Below the pieces are notes generated by a model, which made no database searches, was not told the DNA's origin, and saw nothing but the letters and a program-made list of their open reading frames with translations. This document shows positions 34,758 to 43,200 of a stretch of DNA of 64,000 bases, in pieces (position 1 is the first letter of the stretch; each line of letters starts with the position of its first letter). The stretch comes from Actinoplanes lobatus (GTDB lineage: Bacteria > Actinomycetota > Actinomycetes > Mycobacteriales > Micromonosporaceae). A program made the translations under genes and the position numbers. The stretch is from NCBI RefSeq assembly GCF_014205215.1, contig NZ_JACHNC010000001.1, forward strand, positions 5,948,501 through 6,012,500, given 5' to 3'.

Positions 34758-35129
34758 TTACTCGGAATCGGAAGACGTAAGGGTCGACTTGACCGCCTCC
34801 GAAGTACGGGCGACGGTGGCCGTACCGTCGTCAGCTGTGATGATCGGCCGCTGGATCAGCACCGGATGCTCGGCCAGCGCCTCGATCCACCGCGATCGGG
34901 CCTCCGCGTCCCGGGGCCAGTCCGCCAGGCCGAGTTCCGCCGCCACCGGCTCACCCCATCGGGCGATGTGCCAGGGATCAAGCCCCAGCCTGGCGAGCAC
35001 GGCAGTCAGCTCGGGCACCGTCGGCGGGTCCTCGAGGTAGTACCGGACGGTGTACCGCGCCTGCTCGGCATCGAGAATCGACAACGCGGACCGGCATTTC
35101 GAGCAGTCGGGGTTGATCCAGATCTCCAT
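34758..35129 (-). CDS. ArsC/Spx-like thioredoxin-fold protein
   Basis: 123 residues, MEIWINPDCSKCRSALSILD. The N-terminal CxxC (Cys at 9 and 12) sits where ArsC has its catalytic Cys, and ALAEHPVLIQRPII carries the Arg expected in the ArsC active site. It belongs to the glutaredoxin-dependent arsenate reductase-like family. No ars genes are nearby, so a general redox role is as likely as arsenate reduction. Confidence 0.8.
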   Translation of the reverse strand: MEIWINPDCSKCRSALSILDAEQARYTVRYYLEDPPTVPELTAVLARLGLDPWHIARWGEPVAAELGLADWPRDAEARSRWIEALAEHPVLIQRPIITADDGTATVARTSEAVKSTLTSSDSE

Positions 35130-35253
35130 TCACTCACCCTGACACGCGCCGTCCCGCATGACCATTTCCCGTACGCATGCTGTGGGTTTGCCGGAATCTT
35201 GACCTCGTGGAGTAGCAAGGTCGGTAGGCCGGAAACCGTTGCTGGGGGGCAGT

Positions 35254-35877
35254 ATGGACTGGGCAGTGATCGGCGCCATGGTGGGGCTCGCCGCCCTGAT
35301 CGTCCGGGGTGTGCTGGCGTTCGGGATGGCCGGCAAGGAGATCGGGAAACTGCGCGTCTCCGGCCAGAGTGTGCGGACCCTGCGTGCTCAGGCGCTGGCC
35401 CGGAGATGGACGTGGGATCCGGCCGCCCATCAGCCCACCGTGCCGGTCGGCCGCCTCGCCGGGCTGCCCGATCTGCGGCAGCGCGGGGCCGCGCACGGGA
35501 AGTTCCGCCGGCGCCAGGCGAGCGCCGCGGTGGTGGCGGCCGTCGTGCCGTCCGGGCTCACCTCCCGTCTCGGCATCGACCACGGCACCACGGTGCTGGC
35601 CGTGGTGATCACCATGGAGGCGCCGGAACTGGACGGTGACCTGCACCTGGACCCTCAGCGAGGTGGCGGCTACGACGTCTCCGGCAGCCTCGCGGCGCTG
35701 CTCGCCGGCACCGACCTGCTGAACCGGCTCGGCTGGGTGGGCTACCCGGCGGTCGACGTGGCCGACGGGCAGGCGAGCTTCCTCTACCCGAGCCTGAGCA
35801 GCGCCGCCGAACTCGACCGGCTGCTGTCCGTCGGCGACGACGTGCTCAGCGGCCTCGCTCCGGTCACACCGCCGTGA
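35254..35877 (+). CDS. Hypothetical protein with N-terminal membrane helix
   Basis: 207 residues from MDWAVIGAMVGLAALIVRGV, with GGGGGG about 5 nt upstream. One N-terminal helix, then a soluble region with VPVGRLAGLPDLRQRGAAHG and a late LLSVGDDVLSGLAPVTPP. It is probably anchored with the C-terminal domain in the cytoplasm. I do not recognise the family. Its last 31 bp are nearly duplicated at 31957-31987. Confidence 0.6.
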   Translation: MDWAVIGAMVGLAALIVRGVLAFGMAGKEIGKLRVSGQSVRTLRAQALARRWTWDPAAHQPTVPVGRLAGLPDLRQRGAAHGKFRRRQASAAVVAAVVPSGLTSRLGIDHGTTVLAVVITMEAPELDGDLHLDPQRGGGYDVSGSLAALLAGTDLLNRLGWVGYPAVDVADGQASFLYPSLSSAAELDRLLSVGDDVLSGLAPVTPP

Positions 35878-35965
35878 GCGCCTCGTCGATCATCCGGTGG
35901 CCCTGAGCCTCGAAATCCTCGACGCGCCCTCAGTGCTGTCTCCGGTCGTTCTCGGTAGCGTGGGG

Positions 35966-35996
35966 CGCCAGCCGGGTTTGCCCGCCCGGCGCTGGG
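35966..35996. terminator. Possible hairpin terminator between convergent genes
   Basis: CGCCAGCCGGG and CCCGGCGCTGG pair apart from a 2-nt bulge, across a loop of about 8 nt. It lies between the stops of 35254-35877 and the ROK gene. The fold is imperfect, so the call is tentative. Confidence 0.35.
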
Positions 35997-36005
35997 CGGG
36001 GACGG

Positions 36006-37367
36006 TCAGCGGCGCAGGTGGGACTGGAGGACCAGGGCGGCGGCGCCGGTCGCCGAGGCGGTCGCGGCGGCCAGGGAGACGGTTACCGTCGCCGAGCGGT
36101 GCCAGGTGCGGTGGTCCGCGGGCTGGACGCGGCGCATGATGGCCGGGCCGTAGACGAACGACGCCGCGGCGAAACCGGGGCCGGTGAGCACCACCAGGTC
36201 GATGTCGAGCAGGTTCACCACCGACTCGGCGGCGGCCGCGACATACCGTGCGGAATCCTCCAGCAGCGCGAGGCAGCGTGGAGCGCCCGCCCGCGCGGCC
36301 CGGGCCACCGCGGCGAAATCGGCGGTCACGCTCCGCGGTGCGGACTGGCCGAGGCCGGCCTCCGCGGCCGCCGTGCCGTCGGCGCGGGCCGCCGCCACCA
36401 CGGTGCGGGGCCCGGCCAGGACCTCCAGGCACCCTCGACTGCCGCACCAGCATTCCGGGCCATCGACCTGTACGCACACGTGGCCGAACTCGCCCGCCGC
36501 ACCGTGCCCGCCCCGCATCGCCCGGCCCTCGACGACGATCCCGGCGCCGATGCCGCTGCCCATGTAGAGGGCCGCGAACGCCTGTTCCGGCCCGACCCGC
36601 GCCACCCAGTACTCACCGACGGCGGCGGCGGTCGCGTCGTTCTCCACGAGCACCGGCCAGCCGTTCTCCTCGGCCAGCTGTCGCCCGAGCTCGTCGGCGT
36701 CCCATCCCCGCAGGTGCGGTGGCGCGTCCCAACCGCGTAGGCGGGCGGCGTCGTCGCTCGCGTGCGGCAGCGCCTCCGTGCTCAGTGAGACCGACGGAGC
36801 TCCTGGGCCGCTGAAGTGGGAAATGTCAGGTAATCCTGGTACGCGGCCCTCGGCCGCTGGGATGTCGGCGCCGGGCGTGCGGCGGACGTTGCCGTTGCGG
36901 GGGCCGGGCCAGACGACGCCGAGGCCGAGGCAGCGGGCCCGGACCACGCCGGAGGCCGCGAGCAGGGTGCCGATGCCGTCGGCGAGATGGGGGAGCAGGT
37001 CGCCGGGCGGTGCGGGACGGGCGAGGCGGGAGATGACGCCGCCGGTCTGGCCGGTCAGGACGAACGTGGTGACGTCCCGGTCCAGGTGGACGCCGACGGC
37101 GAGGCGGGCGGCCGGGTCCAGGCGCAGCAGGGTGCGAGGCTTGCCGCCGGTCGGGGCGCGGCCCGTCTCCACGACCAGGCCCTCGTCGAGGAGGCGGCGC
37201 ACGGTCATCGACACGGCCGCCTCGGTGAGCCCGGTGATCGCGGCCAGCTCGACGCGGCTCAGCGGCTCGGAGGCGCGGATCGCGTCGAGGATGCTCTCCC
37301 GGGCCGCGGGACGGCGCCCCCGGCCCGGCCGGCCCACCGCCGTAGCGTCACCGATCGCTTCCTTCAC
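36006..37367 (-). CDS. ROK-family transcriptional regulator
   Basis: 453 residues from a GTG. The N-terminal winged HTH (about 20-85) contains PLSRVELAAITGLTEAAVSM. The ROK/sugar-kinase-like domain follows (about 95-420) with VENDATAAAVGEYW and the zinc-binding CWCGSRGCLEVLAG. Such proteins are sugar-responsive repressors or activators. It is next to the alpha-galactosidase at 37495-39633 on the same strand, 127 bp downstream of it, and may regulate that gene, the beta-mannosidase or the mannanase region. Effector unknown. Confidence 0.88.
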   Translation of the reverse strand: MKEAIGDATAVGRPGRGRRPAARESILDAIRASEPLSRVELAAITGLTEAAVSMTVRRLLDEGLVVETGRAPTGGKPRTLLRLDPAARLAVGVHLDRDVTTFVLTGQTGGVISRLARPAPPGDLLPHLADGIGTLLAASGVVRARCLGLGVVWPGPRNGNVRRTPGADIPAAEGRVPGLPDISHFSGPGAPSVSLSTEALPHASDDAARLRGWDAPPHLRGWDADELGRQLAEENGWPVLVENDATAAAVGEYWVARVGPEQAFAALYMGSGIGAGIVVEGRAMRGGHGAAGEFGHVCVQVDGPECWCGSRGCLEVLAGPRTVVAAARADGTAAAEAGLGQSAPRSVTADFAAVARAARAGAPRCLALLEDSARYVAAAAESVVNLLDIDLVVLTGPGFAAASFVYGPAIMRRVQPADHRTWHRSATVTVSLAAATASATGAAALVLQSHLRR

Positions 37368-37494
37368 CCAGCCACCACCATGTCGCCGAAACCCTCCGTC
37401 ATCGCGTCACCATCCTGCCCGCACAGGCGTGGGTCGTGGCACCGCCACGTCCGGGACGCGGATGCCGCCACTCGATCATCGATCCTGTGTGCCG

Positions 37495-39633
37495 TCAAAC
37501 GGCTCCGGCCGGGGTGGCGCGGACCAGCAGGACCCGGTCCGGGTAGAGGACCGGGAGCCGCAGGCCGGCCGTGCCGAGGGTGCGGCCGGTCAGCCGGACG
37601 CCGGCCGGTGTGTACCACGGCAGGGCGGCGCCCCAGGCCGCGGCGTTGCCGTCGGGCACGTCGCCGGGTGGCTGTGGCCGCACGTGGTAGAGCCGGCCCG
37701 GGTCGAGGCCGGGGAAGGCCACGGCGCCCGGTGGGTAGGCCTCGCTGGTGGCGGTCGCGGTCACCGCGAACAGGGCGTCGGATTCGGACACCACGCCGGT
37801 CAGCGAATACGCCGGATCGGCCACGTCCCCGTGCACCAGTGTGCCGGTGTGCAGCAGCGACCGGACCTCCTTGTAGAGGGCCACCCACTCGCCCAGCCGG
37901 GCCAGCTCTCCGGGTGTCGCCCTGGTGAGGTCCCACTCGATACCGAGGTGGCCCCAGACAGCGGTGCCGGCGCGCATGTCCAGTGGCAGGTCGCGGTGGG
38001 TGGTGTGCGAGCGTGGCGCGCCCACGTGCGAGCCGATCAGCTCCAGCGGCACGAGGAGGCTGGTCCACCGCTGGATCGCCACCCGTTCGTGGGCGTCGAT
38101 GCAGTCGGACGCCCAGATGCGGTCGGTGCGGGCCAGGATCTCCAGGTCGACGCGGCCGCCGCCGGACGAGCAGGACTCGATCTCCACGCCGGGATGCCGG
38201 GCGCGCAGCTCGTCGAGGAGCCGGTAGACGGCGTGTGTCTGGTCATGCACACCGGCGCGCCCGGACCCGGGATGGCCGGCGTCGACCAGGTCGCGGTTGT
38301 GGTCCCATTTCAGATACCCGATGTCGTGGTCGCTGAGCAGCGCGTCCAGCCGGTCGCGCACGTAGACCCACGCCGAGGGGTTGTGCAGATCGAGCACCTG
38401 CTGAGATCGCGCCGTCGGTGGCAGCCGGTCCCCGGCGGCCATGATCCAGTCGGGGTGGGCGCGGGCCAGGTCCGAGTCGGGATTGATCATTTCGGGTTCG
38501 ACCCAGAGGCCGAACTCCATGCCCAGGTCACGGACCACGCTGATGAGGGGATCGAGCCCGTCCGGCCACACGTCGGGGGAGACCGTCCAGTCGCCGAGGC
38601 CGGAGGTGTCGTCGCGGCGGGACCCGAACCAGCCGTCGTCCAGCACGAACCGCTCGGCCCCGACGGTCGCGGCCGCCTTGGCCAGCTCGGTGAGCCGGCC
38701 CAGATCATGATCGAAGTAGACCGCCTCCCACGTGTTGACCACGACCGGGCGTGGCCGCGTGGGATGGCCCGGCCGGGACCGCATGTAGCTGTGGAAACGC
38801 TCCGACACCGAGTCGAGCCCGTGCGCGCCGAAGGCCGCGAACACCCACGGGGTCGTGTAGGACCCGCCCTCGCGCAGCCCGATCTCGCCGGGTAGCAGCA
38901 GCTCACCGCCGCCGAGCGCGGAATGCCCGTGATAGTTGCGCTCCGCGACCGTGCGCGAGTTGCCGGAGAACGCGGTGTGCACACCCCAGACCCGTCCGTG
39001 CCGGTTGCCGAACCCGGCCGTGCCCGCGCAGAGCAGATAGGCCGAGTCGTAGCCGGTGCGACCGGTCCGGTTCTCCCGGACCCGCACGCCGTGCGCGAAC
39101 GCGGTCCGTTGTGGGGAGCGTTCCCGCAGGTGGTGGCCGGTGAAGTCGAGCAACTCGGTGGTCTCCGCCGGCACCGGCAGGAACAGTGTCAGATGATCGA
39201 GCCAGTAGGTGCCCGGCGCCGTGCTGGTCAGCCGCGCGCGAGCGCGCAACACCCCGGCCGGGTGCAACTCGATCTCGATCACCAGCTCCAGGCCCGCGGT
39301 CTCGTCGAAACCCCTCACCCGTACGCCCAGAGCGCTCCGGTCCACGCCACGCACCGTGAACGCGCTGGACCACGCCGTGCCGTCGCGATGCCCGGCCAGA
39401 CCCGGATGACCGAGCCAGCCGGCCGACTGCTCGGGCAGGATGGAGACGCGGACCGGGGTGTCGGCGGAGAACCCGATCGGCTGTGGCTCTGTGGCCAGCG
39501 CCACCTCGGCCAGCTCCTCGGGGCCGAGGTCGCCCAGGGCCTCGCCCCAGTGCACGACGGCTGGCAGCGAGGGGCCGCGAAAGTCCAGCACAAGGCTCAC
39601 GCCGGCGGCGCTCAGGTGCACGAAATCGGCCAT
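37495..39633 (-). CDS. Alpha-galactosidase, GH36 family (long form), cytoplasmic
   Basis: 712 residues, no signal peptide, with AGGTCCG upstream. It has the three-domain GH36 layout: N-terminal beta-supersandwich (about 1-290), barrel (about 290-600) and C-terminal sandwich. WVEPEMINPDSDL, the nucleophile Asp in YLKWDHNRD (about 442) and acid/base Asp in ASDCIDAHER (about 509) are present. It hydrolyses terminal alpha-1,6-galactose from galacto-oligosaccharides. It is divergent from the beta-mannosidase at 39741, so the two probably act together on imported galactomannan oligosaccharides. Confidence 0.92.
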   Translation of the reverse strand: MADFVHLSAAGVSLVLDFRGPSLPAVVHWGEALGDLGPEELAEVALATEPQPIGFSADTPVRVSILPEQSAGWLGHPGLAGHRDGTAWSSAFTVRGVDRSALGVRVRGFDETAGLELVIEIELHPAGVLRARARLTSTAPGTYWLDHLTLFLPVPAETTELLDFTGHHLRERSPQRTAFAHGVRVRENRTGRTGYDSAYLLCAGTAGFGNRHGRVWGVHTAFSGNSRTVAERNYHGHSALGGGELLLPGEIGLREGGSYTTPWVFAAFGAHGLDSVSERFHSYMRSRPGHPTRPRPVVVNTWEAVYFDHDLGRLTELAKAAATVGAERFVLDDGWFGSRRDDTSGLGDWTVSPDVWPDGLDPLISVVRDLGMEFGLWVEPEMINPDSDLARAHPDWIMAAGDRLPPTARSQQVLDLHNPSAWVYVRDRLDALLSDHDIGYLKWDHNRDLVDAGHPGSGRAGVHDQTHAVYRLLDELRARHPGVEIESCSSGGGRVDLEILARTDRIWASDCIDAHERVAIQRWTSLLVPLELIGSHVGAPRSHTTHRDLPLDMRAGTAVWGHLGIEWDLTRATPGELARLGEWVALYKEVRSLLHTGTLVHGDVADPAYSLTGVVSESDALFAVTATATSEAYPPGAVAFPGLDPGRLYHVRPQPPGDVPDGNAAAWGAALPWYTPAGVRLTGRTLGTAGLRLPVLYPDRVLLVRATPAGAV

Positions 39634-39655
39634 CGGACCTCCGGCCTGATCATCG

Positions 39656-39684
39656 TTGACGGACTTCGTTCAGTTGCTTAAGAA
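39656..39684 (+). promoter_or_regulatory. Candidate promoter of the beta-mannosidase
   Basis: TTGACG at 39656, a 17-nt spacer, then TAAGAA at 39679. The -10 lies in GCTTAAGAAT, which carries the same CTTAA word as the palindromes upstream of the mannanase. A shared regulator is possible but unproven. Confidence 0.35.
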
Positions 39685-39740
39685 TGTGGGAGCCGCGGCG
39701 CGACGGCAACCCGATTTTCCTCACGCAGGGGGCACCACCG

Positions 39741-42185
39741 ATGCTCAAGACCGACCTTCACCAGGGCTGGACCGTCCGTTCCGTGGGTGGCCGGGTCCCA
39801 TCGGAGATCGCCGCCTCGCGGCTGCCCGCCGCCGTCCCGGGGACCGTCCACACCGACCTGCTCACCGCCGGTCTGATCCCCGACCCATACCTGGGCGCCA
39901 ACGAGGCCGGGCTGGCCTGGTTCCATCGCAGCGCCTGGCTCTACGAGACCACGTTCACGGCCGCCCCGGCCGCGCCCGGCGAGCGGGTCGACCTGGTCTT
40001 CGACGGGCTGGACACGGTGGCGACCGTCGAGGTCGACGGGACCGGGCTGGGGCGCACCGCCAACATGCACCGCGGCTACCGGTTCGACGTGCGGCACCTG
40101 CTGCGTGACGGGGAGATCCCGTTGAGCGTGCGGTTCGACTCGGCGCTGGAGCACGCGGAGCGGTTCGAGGAGCAGGCCGGCTCCCGTCCCCGGCCGTACC
40201 CTCATCCGTTCAACGCGGTCCGCAAGATGGCCTGCTCGTTCGGCTGGGACTGGGGCCCCGACCTGCAGACCGCCGGCATCTGGAAGCCGGTCCGGCTGGA
40301 GCGCTGGCACACCGCCCGGTTCGCGTCGGTGCGGCCGCTGGCCACCCGTGACCGGCTCACCGTGCACGTAGCCGTCGAGCGGGCGTCGGACGCGCCGCTG
40401 ACCGTCGAGGTGACGGCCGCCGGGCGCACCACCCGGGTCGACGTGGTCGCCGACCAGGCCACCGTGGAGCTGCATGTGCCGGGCGCGCCGGTGTGGTGGC
40501 CGGTCGGCCTCGGCGAGCAGCCGCTGGTGCCGGTCGAGGTCACCCTCGTGACCGGAGACCACGTGCTCGACGAGCACCACGCCAGGGTCGGCTTCCGTGA
40601 CGTGCGGCTCGACGAGAGCCCCGACGAGCACGGCAGCCGGTTCACGCTGATCGTCAACGACCGGGAGGTCTTCGTCCTGGGGCTCAACTGGATCCCCGAG
40701 GACCACCTGCTCACCCGCATCACCCGGGAGCGTCTCGAAGCGGCGGTGGACCGCGCGGTCGCCGGCAACGCCAACCTGCTGCGCATCTGGGGCGGCGGCA
40801 TCTGGGAGTCCGACGAGTTCTACGACGTCTGCGACGAGCGGGGCGTGCTGGTCTGGCAGGACTTCCCGCTCGCCTGTGCGGCCTACAGCGAGGAGGAGCC
40901 GATGCGGTCGGAGATCCTCGCCGAGGCCCGGGAGAACGTGACCCGGCTGGCCCCGCACCCGTCGCTGATCCTGTGGAACGGCGGCAACGAGAACATCTGG
41001 GGCCACGAGGACTGGCAGTGGAAAGAGGCGCTGAACGGCGCGACCTGGGGTGCCCGCTACTACTACGAGGACTTCCCGGCGCTGCTGGCCGAGCTCGACC
41101 CGACCCGGCCCTACCACCCGGGCAGCCCGTCCAGCCCCGGCCACGACCCCGAGGCGGTCCACCCCAACGACGACCGGTTCGGCACCCGCCACGAGTGGGA
41201 GGCGTGGAACCGGGAGGACTACCGCTTCCACGACAACTTCGTGCCACGGTTCTGCTCCGAGTTCGGCTGGCAGGCGCCGCCCGCCTGGTCGACGCTGACC
41301 GCCACGCTGGCGCCGGAGGATCTGCGCAAGGACTCGGCCGTCTTCCTGCTGCACCAGAAGGCGGAGGACGGCAACGGCAAGCTCGACCGCGGGCTGGCCC
41401 ACCACATGGCGGTGCCGTCCGACTTCGCGGCCTGGCACTGGGCCACCCAGCTCAACCAGGCACGGGCAACGGCCTATGCGGTCGCCCACCTGCGCGGTCA
41501 CGCCCCACGGACGATGGGCAGCATCCTGTGGCAGCTCAACGACTGCTGGCCGGTCACCTCGTGGGCCGTCGTCGACGGTTCCGGACGGCTCAAACCGGCC
41601 TGGTTCGCGCTGCGCCGCACGTACGCACCGGTTCTGCTGTCCTTCCAGGAGCGTGACGGCCGCACCGTGCTGGCCGTGATCAACGATCGCGATGAGCCGT
41701 GGCGTGACAGCGCCCGGCTGCGGCGGGTCCGCTTCGACGGCGCCGAACTGGCCGCGATCACCGTGGAGGTGGACGTGCCGGCCCGGTCGGTCGGGCTGAT
41801 CGAGCTCGACCCGGGCCTGCTCGCGGCCACCGAACCCGACCGGGAGGTGCTGGTCGCCGACAGTGGTGGGCTGCGCGCCACCCACCTGTTCGCCGAGGAC
41901 TTCGATCTGCGGTACGACCCGGCGGCGGTGCGGGCACACGCGGTGGCCGTCGAGGGCGGATACTCGATCACTGTGACCGCCGCATCGTTCGCCCGGGACG
42001 TGGCCGTACTCGCCGACCGGGTCGCGCCCGACGCCGTCGTCGACGACATGCTCGTCGACCTGCTGCCAGGGGAGACACACACGTTCACCGTCACCACGGC
42101 CGCGACCGTGGACGGCGAGGCGTTCGCGGCGCCCGAGGTGCTGCGGTCGGCGAACGCGCTCACCGCTCCGGCGCAGGTCGGCTGA
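39741..42185 (+). CDS. Beta-mannosidase, GH2 family
   Basis: 814 residues from MLKTDLHQGWTVRSVGG, with CAGGGGGC upstream; an in-frame ATG at 39684 is less likely. There is no signal peptide, so it is intracellular. The GH2 order is seen: sugar-binding jellyroll (about 1-175), Ig-like domain, and barrel (about 280-620) with acid/base Glu in LWNGGNENIWG (about 415) and nucleophile Glu in FCSEFGWQAP (about 506). It removes terminal beta-mannose from manno-oligosaccharides. It is divergent from the alpha-galactosidase and 2 bp ahead of the LacI-like gene. It is the intracellular end of mannan breakdown in this window. Confidence 0.92.
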   Translation: MLKTDLHQGWTVRSVGGRVPSEIAASRLPAAVPGTVHTDLLTAGLIPDPYLGANEAGLAWFHRSAWLYETTFTAAPAAPGERVDLVFDGLDTVATVEVDGTGLGRTANMHRGYRFDVRHLLRDGEIPLSVRFDSALEHAERFEEQAGSRPRPYPHPFNAVRKMACSFGWDWGPDLQTAGIWKPVRLERWHTARFASVRPLATRDRLTVHVAVERASDAPLTVEVTAAGRTTRVDVVADQATVELHVPGAPVWWPVGLGEQPLVPVEVTLVTGDHVLDEHHARVGFRDVRLDESPDEHGSRFTLIVNDREVFVLGLNWIPEDHLLTRITRERLEAAVDRAVAGNANLLRIWGGGIWESDEFYDVCDERGVLVWQDFPLACAAYSEEEPMRSEILAEARENVTRLAPHPSLILWNGGNENIWGHEDWQWKEALNGATWGARYYYEDFPALLAELDPTRPYHPGSPSSPGHDPEAVHPNDDRFGTRHEWEAWNREDYRFHDNFVPRFCSEFGWQAPPAWSTLTATLAPEDLRKDSAVFLLHQKAEDGNGKLDRGLAHHMAVPSDFAAWHWATQLNQARATAYAVAHLRGHAPRTMGSILWQLNDCWPVTSWAVVDGSGRLKPAWFALRRTYAPVLLSFQERDGRTVLAVINDRDEPWRDSARLRRVRFDGAELAAITVEVDVPARSVGLIELDPGLLAATEPDREVLVADSGGLRATHLFAEDFDLRYDPAAVRAHAVAVEGGYSITVTAASFARDVAVLADRVAPDAVVDDMLVDLLPGETHTFTVTTAATVDGEAFAAPEVLRSANALTAPAQVG

Positions 42186-42187
42186 CG

Positions 42188-43039
42188 ATGCCCACCCCGG
42201 GTGGCCTGATCGGGCTGGTGCTCACCGGCAGCGCCGCCCGGGTCGGCGTCGAGCCGTTCTTCATGGAGCTGATCGCCGGCATGGAGGAGGCGCTCGCGCC
42301 CTACGGGGCGAACGTGCTGCTGCTCGTGGTGCCGGATCTGGAGGCCGAGCTGGCCACCTATCAGCGCTGGGCCGGCGACCGGACGGTGCAGGCCGTCGTC
42401 GTGGTCAACCTGGTGCACGACGACACCCGGCCGGAGTTCCTGGCCGGGCTGGGGCTGCCCGCGGTGCTCGCCGGGCGGGCCGGCACGGCGGCCTTCCCAC
42501 GGGTGGTCACCGACGACGCCGGAGCCATGACGGTCGCCGTGGAGATGCTCGCCGGGCTCGGCCACCGGGTGATCGGGCGGGTCAGCGGGCCCGCCGACCT
42601 GGTGCACACGGCCGACCGCACGGCGGCGATGCACGCGGCGGCCACCCGGCAGGGCGTCGAGGCGCGCATCGTCGAGGGCGACTACGGGGCGGAGGCCGGG
42701 GTGCGTGGCGTCCATGACCTGCTGGCCGGTTCGCCGCCGCCCACCGCGGTGATCTTCGACAACGACGTGATGGCGGTCGCCGCGGAGCAGGAGCTGATCC
42801 GGAGCGGGGTGCCGGTCCCCGAGCGGGTGAGCCTGCTGGTCCACGACGACTCGCCGCTGTGTGAGCTGGCCGTGCCGCCGCTGTCCGCGCTCAGCATCGA
42901 CGTGCACGACCACGGCCTCAGCCTGGCCCGCGTGGTCATCGCCACCCTCGACGGCGTCCAGCCGGCCGACTACCCGGGCCCACCGATCCGCGTCCTCCGC
43001 CGCGAAAGCACCGGCCCGGCCCCGGTCGCCGTCACCTGA
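42188..43039 (+). CDS. LacI/GalR-type effector-domain protein lacking the DNA-binding helix-turn-helix
   Basis: 283 residues from MPTPGGLIGLVLTGSAARVG, 2 bp after the beta-mannosidase stop. The body is a clear LacI periplasmic-binding-like domain: PFFMELIAGMEEALAPYGAN, PTAVIFDNDVMAVAAEQELI, and the C-terminal IRVLRRESTGP. The roughly 55-residue N-terminal HTH and hinge that precede this domain in LacI are absent, because the upstream bases belong to the beta-mannosidase. Either the HTH was lost by deletion, or this is a DNA-binding-free sugar sensor or modulator. It is translationally coupled to the beta-mannosidase by position. Confidence 0.8.
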   Translation: MPTPGGLIGLVLTGSAARVGVEPFFMELIAGMEEALAPYGANVLLLVVPDLEAELATYQRWAGDRTVQAVVVVNLVHDDTRPEFLAGLGLPAVLAGRAGTAAFPRVVTDDAGAMTVAVEMLAGLGHRVIGRVSGPADLVHTADRTAAMHAAATRQGVEARIVEGDYGAEAGVRGVHDLLAGSPPPTAVIFDNDVMAVAAEQELIRSGVPVPERVSLLVHDDSPLCELAVPPLSALSIDVHDHGLSLARVVIATLDGVQPADYPGPPIRVLRRESTGPAPVAVT

Positions 43040-43050
43040 CCGGCCTGCCG

Positions 43051-43200
43051 GTCAGTGGGGGTGGCAGGGGGTGCGGCCAGGCGGATCGCTGTTAAGAGCC
43101 TGCCGAGTGGGTGGCAGGGGCGCTGCCGGGCGGATCGCGGTGAAGAGCCTGCCTAGTGGGGTGGTAGCGGGGCGGCCGGGCGGATCGCGGTGAAGGAGTC
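43051..43200 (-). repeat. Three tandem ~50-bp copies of the 3' end of the FGE-like gene
   Basis: Copies at about 43150-43200 (the real gene end), 43101-43149 and 43051-43100. Read on the minus strand each encodes a version of FTAIRPAAPLPP. Only the first contains the stop; the two downstream copies have diverged. This is most simply a slippage duplication of the gene terminus. Confidence 0.8.

Noticed and set aside
39678..42080. 800-codon open frame on the minus strand across the beta-mannosidase
   Set aside because: Low-complexity composition typical of GC-rich antisense frames; the opposite strand has complete GH2 motifs.
36006..43039. One operon from ROK regulator to LacI-like gene
   Set aside because: The ROK and GH36 genes are on the minus strand and the beta-mannosidase and LacI-like genes on the plus strand; they form two divergent units.
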